NCBI GenBank assembly: GCA_964567595.1
Contig: CAZMNF010000016.1
Location: 1 to 39,567, forward strand
DNA from: CAZMNF01 sp964567595
GTDB taxonomy: Bacteria > Bipolaricaulota > Bipolaricaulia > RBG-16-55-9
Length of the DNA stretch: 39,567 nucleotides
Reading direction: 5' to 3'
In this document: piece by piece, positions 35,169 to 39,567 of the stretch
Layout: every line of letters begins with the position of its first letter
How positions within the stretch are numbered: the first letter of the stretch is position 1
Notes under the pieces: model-generated
Seen by the model: only the letters and a program-made list of their open reading frames with translations
What the model was told of the DNA's origin: nothing
Database searches by the model: none
Translations under genes and position numbers: made by a program

Positions 35169-36118
35169 CCGAGGTCCGCAGAGGGCGCCTCTCGGCCCGC
35201 CGCGTCATCGTGTCGGCAACCCGGGGCAAGCGCCCCTCCGACTGGGTCCATCGCGACGAGGAGCGCACCGATCAAGCGTGCCCGTTCTGCCCTGGCCACG
35301 AGGGCGAGACGCCGCCCGAGGTCTGGGCGCTTCGCGACGGCTCCGCCAGCGACGAACCCGGCTGGCGGGTCCGCGTCGTTCCGAACAAGTACCCCATCGT
35401 TGCCCCCCACGAGCTGATCGTCGAAACGCCCCATCACGACACCGACCTGCCCCATCTCTCCCTGGACGACGCCGAGCGGGTCGTCGCCGCCTATCGAGAC
35501 CGAATGGGCAGCGTCGCCCGGGAGGAGGGCGTCGTCTATCCGGCGCTGTTCAAGAACGTCGGCCGAGCCGCCGGCGCCTCGCGCGCCCATCTGCACTCGC
35601 AGCTGATCGGCCTGCCGTTCGTGCCGCCCGCGATCGAGGCCGAACGCCGGATGGCCGAGGGCCACCGCGAGGCGGCGGGGCGCTGTCTCTACTGCGACAC
35701 CATCGACGACGAGCTCGCGCGCGCGGAGCGCGTCGTCTGGGCGGACGAGCGCTTCCTCGTCTGGTCCCCTCAGGCAGCCGTGACCCCCTACGAGTGCTGG
35801 ATCCTGCCCCGAGCGCACACGGCCGACTTTCTCGCCGCCGACGACGCCGATTTGGCTGCCCTCGCCCGCGTCCTGAGCCGCACGCTCGGAGCGCTCCATC
35901 GGACCTTCGGAGGCCGCTTCGCCTACAACTATTTTCTGCATACGGCGCCACGCCAGGGAGCGGCAGGCCGCGACGGATTCCACTGGCACCTGGAGATCCT
36001 CCCGCGGCTGGGCACGCCGGCGGGCCTGGAGTTGGGCTCGAGCGTGTTCGTCAACCCCGTCCCCCCGGAGCGGGCGGCCCGCGAGCTCGCGCGCTCGATG
36101 AGCGACGATCCGGCCTGA
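35165..36118 (+). CDS. GalT-like hexose-1-phosphate nucleotidylyltransferase (HIT superfamily)
   Basis: A 317-residue protein with the galactose-1-phosphate uridylyltransferase fold. A zinc pair C39/C42 lies in CPFCPGHE, with VVPNKYP at 72-78 and the nucleophile motif HLHSQ at 142-146 after ALFKNVGRAAGAS. A second CxxC (C174/C177) opens the C-terminal half, which holds FHWHLEILPR. Classical GalT has HPHGQ at the nucleophile; Leu replaces Pro here, as in branches that use other nucleotides or sugars (for example ADP-glucose phosphorylases). It may interconvert a sugar 1-phosphate and UDP- or ADP-glucose, which would supply the neighbouring synthase. No galK or galE is nearby. GTG 35165 overlaps the kinase stop. 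Confidence 0.85.
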   Translation: MTEVRRGRLSARRVIVSATRGKRPSDWVHRDEERTDQACPFCPGHEGETPPEVWALRDGSASDEPGWRVRVVPNKYPIVAPHELIVETPHHDTDLPHLSLDDAERVVAAYRDRMGSVAREEGVVYPALFKNVGRAAGASRAHLHSQLIGLPFVPPAIEAERRMAEGHREAAGRCLYCDTIDDELARAERVVWADERFLVWSPQAAVTPYECWILPRAHTADFLAADDADLAALARVLSRTLGALHRTFGGRFAYNYFLHTAPRQGAAGRDGFHWHLEILPRLGTPAGLELGSSVFVNPVPPERAARELARSMSDDPA

Positions 36119-36187
36119 CCCAGCGCATCATCCTCGACGGCCGGTCGGGCTGTGCTCATGGCCGTCATGGAGCGGCGATGGGCCCAT

Positions 36188-36216
36188 TTGTCGCTGGTCG
36201 GGATCCGTCCTATAAT
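36188..36216 (+). promoter_or_regulatory. predicted promoter of the ABC ATPase gene
   Basis: TTGTCG (36188-36193), a 17-base spacer and a consensus TATAAT (36211-36216). The leader of about 38 bases carries GGGAGGAG. This is the strongest -10 on the plus strand of the window. Confidence 0.65.
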
Positions 36217-36259
36217 CGAGAACTGCTGACTTGATGCGATCCTCGGGAGGAGATAGCCG

Positions 36260-37405
<1,146 letters not shown>

Positions 37406-37491
37406 CGGGGTAGCTTCTGTAAATTATCAGCGGATATGGAACGGATTACCGGATAGAACGTCCACAGCTTCCTGCCGTATTCGTTAACTCG

Positions 37492-38901
37492 CTATCCATC
37501 CGTTGACCGACGCCGCACGACCAGCTTCGCGCCCTCTTCCATCCGCTCGACGACGATATTCTCGCCTTCGCGGATCGGCTGGCCATCCTGGGAGCGCCCG
37601 GTCCAGTGCTCGCCCTTGACGAGCACCCAGCCCTCCGGATTGAGCGCCCCCTTGGCGACGCCGTGCGCGCCGATCATCGCCTCGCTGCCCGTGACGGGCG
37701 CGCGGCGCTGGATCATGAGCCCCTTGGTGATGAAGAACGCGAACGACACCGTGATCGCGCCGACCGTCGGCAGGATGGTCCAGGGCGAGAGGCCGATGTT
37801 GGGCGCGGAGATGTCGAAGAGGCTGAAGGAGCCGACCAGCAACGACACCACGCCGCCGGTGGTGAGAATCCCGTTGTTCGCCGAGAACACGTCGAGCACC
37901 ATCGCCAACAGCCCGAAGAGGATCAGCGCCACCCCGGCCACGTTGACGGGCAGGATCTGCAAGCCCATGAACGCCAGCAACAGGAAGATCCCCCCAACGA
38001 TGAACCCGAGGCCGATCGTCGGGTTGAGGAACTCGTAGATCAGCGCCAACGGGGCAATGGTGAGCAGCAGATAGACGAGCGTCGGATTCGCCAGGTAGTT
38101 GAGCAGCTCCTCGCGCCAGGTCATGGACTGGACGTCCACGGGCGCGTTGGCGGTCTCCAGCGTGCGGCCGTCGGCGAGCTCGTAGCCGTCCAGCTGCGAC
38201 AGGAGGTCGTCCCGACTCGTGGCAACGAGGTCGATGATGTTCTTCTCAACGGCCTCCTCGGCTCCGGCCGTGACGCTCTCGCGCACGGCCTGCTCCGCCC
38301 AGTCGGCGTTGCGCCCGCGCGACTCCGCGATCTGGCGCGCCCATTCGGCGGTGAAGTTGACCGTCTTCTCCTTGGACGCGCTCGGGCCCTCATCCGACGG
38401 GGTCTGCTCGTCCTCTGAGCTCGGCTCGCCCTGGTCGCCCGGACTCAGGGGGCCGGGCGCCTGCAGGGAGCTGCCCCCGCCGAGGTCGACGGGGTACGCG
38501 GCGCCGATGGAGGTCCCCGGCGCCATGGCGGCCACGTGGGCGGACATGGTGATGAAGGTGCCCGCGGACGCCGCCCAGGCGCCCGACGGGCCGACCCAGA
38601 CGGCAATGGGGACGTCGGCGTTCAGGATCGTGCCCACGATCTCGCGGGTGGAGGACACCAAGCCGCCGGGCGTGTCCAACTCGATCAACACGAGCCGCGC
38701 GCCGGACCGCTCGGCCTCGTTGATGGCGTTGACCAGATAGTCCTTGGTGATGGGGTTGACGCCCGACTCGAGCTGCAGCACGACGATGGGGCCGTCGGCC
38801 GATGGAGCGTCCGTCGGCTGCGCCGATCCGCTGGCGAGAAGGAAGAGGGCGCCGATCGCGATCAGCGCAATCGCGCGCCCTTGGCTGCGTGTGATGCTCA
38901 T
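37492..38901 (-). CDS. nfeD: NfeD-family membrane-bound serine protease (ClpP-class)
   Basis: Long NfeD (class 1b), 469 residues. A signal peptide or anchor (about 9-27) is followed by a ClpP-like protease domain with LDTPGG and GPSGAWAASAGTFI. The catalytic Ser is S112 and the likely base is K179 in SKEKTVNF, forming a Ser-Lys dyad. About five membrane helices follow (roughly 272-415), and then the C-terminal soluble NfeD OB-fold (GWVLVKGEHWTGRS, ENIVVERMEEGAKLVV). A Ser/Pro/Asp-rich linker (143-177) is longer than usual. Related proteases cleave stomatin/SPFH proteins and help in membrane quality control. No SPFH gene is next to it here, although pairing is common. ATG 38901 has no good ribosome binding site and lies 45 bases after the tmRNA 3' end. 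Confidence 0.93.
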   Translation of the reverse strand: MSITRSQGRAIALIAIGALFLLASGSAQPTDAPSADGPIVVLQLESGVNPITKDYLVNAINEAERSGARLVLIELDTPGGLVSSTREIVGTILNADVPIAVWVGPSGAWAASAGTFITMSAHVAAMAPGTSIGAAYPVDLGGGSSLQAPGPLSPGDQGEPSSEDEQTPSDEGPSASKEKTVNFTAEWARQIAESRGRNADWAEQAVRESVTAGAEEAVEKNIIDLVATSRDDLLSQLDGYELADGRTLETANAPVDVQSMTWREELLNYLANPTLVYLLLTIAPLALIYEFLNPTIGLGFIVGGIFLLLAFMGLQILPVNVAGVALILFGLLAMVLDVFSANNGILTTGGVVSLLVGSFSLFDISAPNIGLSPWTILPTVGAITVSFAFFITKGLMIQRRAPVTGSEAMIGAHGVAKGALNPEGWVLVKGEHWTGRSQDGQPIREGENIVVERMEEGAKLVVRRRSTDG

Positions 38902-38917
38902 GGTGCTTGCGTGCGGC

Positions 38918-38937
38918 GCCGCGCCTCCGGGCGCGGC
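38918..38937 (-). terminator. stem-loop between tmRNA and nfeD
   Basis: On the minus strand GCCGCGCC-CGGA-GGCGCGGC, an 8-bp perfect stem just after the tmRNA CCA end. No T-run follows. It could mark the tmRNA precursor end or reduce readthrough into nfeD. Confidence 0.45.
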
Positions 38938-38945
38938 CGTCAGTG

Positions 38946-39318
38946 TGGTGGAGGTGCCGGGACTCGAACCCGGGTCCGCAGTGGCCTCGGCTCGGCGTCT
39001 ACAGGCTTAGTTCCCCGTTCTGTTGTCGGGCACCGGGCTCCCAGGGAACCGGATCCCGATGCCCCAGCCTCCGTTTGAGGTTCGCCCGCCACCAGGAGGC
39101 GGATGGCGGACTAGCCCGACTTTGTCGACGCCCGCTCAGAGCCCGTCGGGCAGCGGTCCCTGAGGGACGGCTACGTCCCCTTACTAGTTAAGGGCAGGCG
39201 TAGCGAGTGCGTAGTTGTTGTCGGCATTTGTAAATGCCTGTCGCCGGTTTTAGGAGGTTGACGACGACCTCCGCCTGCAGCCTCCGCGTTGGCCACTCCG
39301 TCGAATCCGTTCACCCCC
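38946..39318 (-). ncRNA. ssrA: transfer-messenger RNA
   Basis: About 373 nt. The 5' end GGGGGTGAACGGATTCGACG and the 3' end with GGGTTCGAGTCCCGGCACC plus TCCACCA are the canonical tmRNA ends. GGGGGTG pairs with CACCTCC as the acceptor stem with one G-U pair, and CCA is encoded. The internal GTAGACGCC motif precedes the tRNA-like part. GGAGGT...ACCTCC near the 5' end is the first pseudoknot stem. The tag frame, read from the likely GCA resume codon at about 39234, gives AFTNADNNYALATPALN followed by TAG TAA. The end TPALN differs from the common ALAA. The first tag codons lie in a tight inverted repeat (GGCATTT-AC-AAATGCC). It rescues stalled ribosomes with SmpB, whose gene is not in the window. 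Confidence 0.96.
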
Positions 39319-39345
39319 ATGTCAAAGAACGATGTGTCACCAATC

Positions 39346-39373
39346 ATTATAGCGTGCTGCGGACATCGTTCAA
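39346..39373 (-). promoter_or_regulatory. predicted ssrA promoter
   Basis: On the minus strand, -35 TTGAAC (39373-39368), a 16-base spacer and a consensus -10 TATAAT (39351-39346). It leaves a 5' precursor of about 20 nt to be removed by RNase P before the mature GGGGG end at 39318. Confidence 0.7.
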
Positions 39374-39471
39374 GCGTTGTCCATGCTTGGCCTCGTGGGG
39401 AAGGTGGGCGGATCGCTGCCGGCTGGTGAGTTGGGGACAGCGAACGAGCGACGGTTCCGTCATGAGAAAAG

Positions 39472-39507
39472 CGGAGCGGGCCGGCTCCCTAGGACCGGCC
39501 CGCTCCG
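39472..39507 (-). terminator. intrinsic terminator of a minus-strand gene beyond the right edge
   Basis: CGGAGCGGGCCGG pairs perfectly with CCGGCCCGCTCCG, 13 bp around a 10-base loop. On the minus strand it is followed by CTTTTCTC (39471-39464). On the plus strand no T-run follows, so it serves transcription entering from the right. It isolates ssrA from that unit. Confidence 0.75.
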
Positions 39508-39515
39508 TCTAGCAA

Positions 39516-39564
39516 GTTCAAGGTCCTGTCCCCGGAGGTCGCTGGGATCCGGGGCGTCTTGAAC
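39516..39564 (-). repeat. two-helix inverted repeat at the window edge, possible structured RNA
   Basis: GTTCAAG pairs with CTTGAAC and, inside it, CCCCGG pairs with CCGGGG, separated by internal loops of 7 and 3 bases and a 13-base terminal loop. It sits just before the minus-strand terminator. It could be the 3' part of a small RNA or a 3'-UTR structure. No clear protein end is visible in this stretch. It does not match the tmRNA, 5S or SRP RNA patterns I know. Confidence 0.35.
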
Positions 39565-39567
39565 GGG

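Noticed and set aside
38946..39010. A stand-alone tRNA gene next to nfeD
   Set aside because: The T-arm and acceptor sequence belong to the tRNA-like end of tmRNA. There is no anticodon arm, and the tmRNA 5' end is at 39318.
39472..39507. Plus-strand terminator
   Set aside because: The T-run is present only when read on the minus strand, and no plus-strand gene ends nearby.
39510..39567. 5S or 23S rRNA end at the right edge
   Set aside because: The closing helix is suggestive, but neither the inner sequence nor the flanks match rRNA ends that I recognise.

Overview
This is a gene-dense chromosomal window from a high-GC bacterium (roughly 60-65% GC by eye). It carries housekeeping genes and no phage, transposon, CRISPR array or rRNA. 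Four features suggest a free-living heterotroph, probably Chloroflexota or a related lineage: a propionate/leucine-type acyl-CoA carboxylase with B12-dependent mutase, AddAB recombination nucleases, an alpha-glucoside-type ABC importer, and a sucrose-phosphate synthase like that of halophilic or thermophilic bacteria. The phylum is an inference from gene content; no ribosomal RNA is present to settle it. Several genes (starts at 4340, 9630 and 32975) have a -10 element only 7-9 bases before the start codon and no ribosome binding site, which points to leaderless mRNAs.

Layout. (1) 1-5947: acyl-CoA carboxylase and methylmalonyl-CoA module. Biotin carboxylase, biotin carrier protein, methylmalonyl-CoA mutase catalytic subunit and epimerase are on the minus strand. 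The carboxyltransferase is transcribed divergently. A frameshifted hicA toxin remnant lies in the leader of the minus-strand operon. (2) 5901-8262: a membrane-anchored MutS-like ATPase and a small membrane-anchored protein (minus). (3) 8510-9517: trpS (minus). (4) 9630-15115 (plus): a leader peptide, an amidohydrolase of the MTA/SAH deaminase type, rpsO, pnp with two S1 domains, and an M16 zinc protease. (5) 15156-26137 (minus): a DNA-end-processing block, addB, addA, an SbcD/YhaO-type phosphoesterase, and a YhaN-like ATPase with a transmembrane hairpin in its coiled coil. (6) 26269-28610 (minus): an MFS transporter and pfkA. (7) 28723-37405 (plus): a sugar system. It has a promoter with a near-perfect 21-bp operator, a small leader ORF, a solute-binding protein, two permeases (the first greatly enlarged), sucrose-phosphate synthase, a P-loop kinase, a GalT-like nucleotidylyltransferase and the ABC ATPase. 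(8) 37492-39318 (minus): an NfeD-family membrane protease and tmRNA. (9) A strong intrinsic terminator and a structured inverted repeat close the right edge and belong to something arriving on the minus strand from outside.

How the parts may work together. The first block carboxylates an acyl-CoA and feeds methylmalonyl-CoA to epimerase and mutase. The carboxyltransferase sequence, however, looks like the methylcrotonyl type, so substrate identity is open. AddAB with the phosphoesterase/ATPase pair resembles the Bacillus addBA-sbcDC arrangement, but with a membrane-tethered ATPase instead of SbcC. The sugar block couples alpha-glucoside uptake to enzymes that could make a nucleotide sugar and sucrose phosphate, which suggests compatible-solute or disaccharide metabolism. 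The best candidates for something not well described are the enlarged permease with the SPS-kinase-GalT cassette, and the membrane-tethered Rad50-like/MutS-like proteins.
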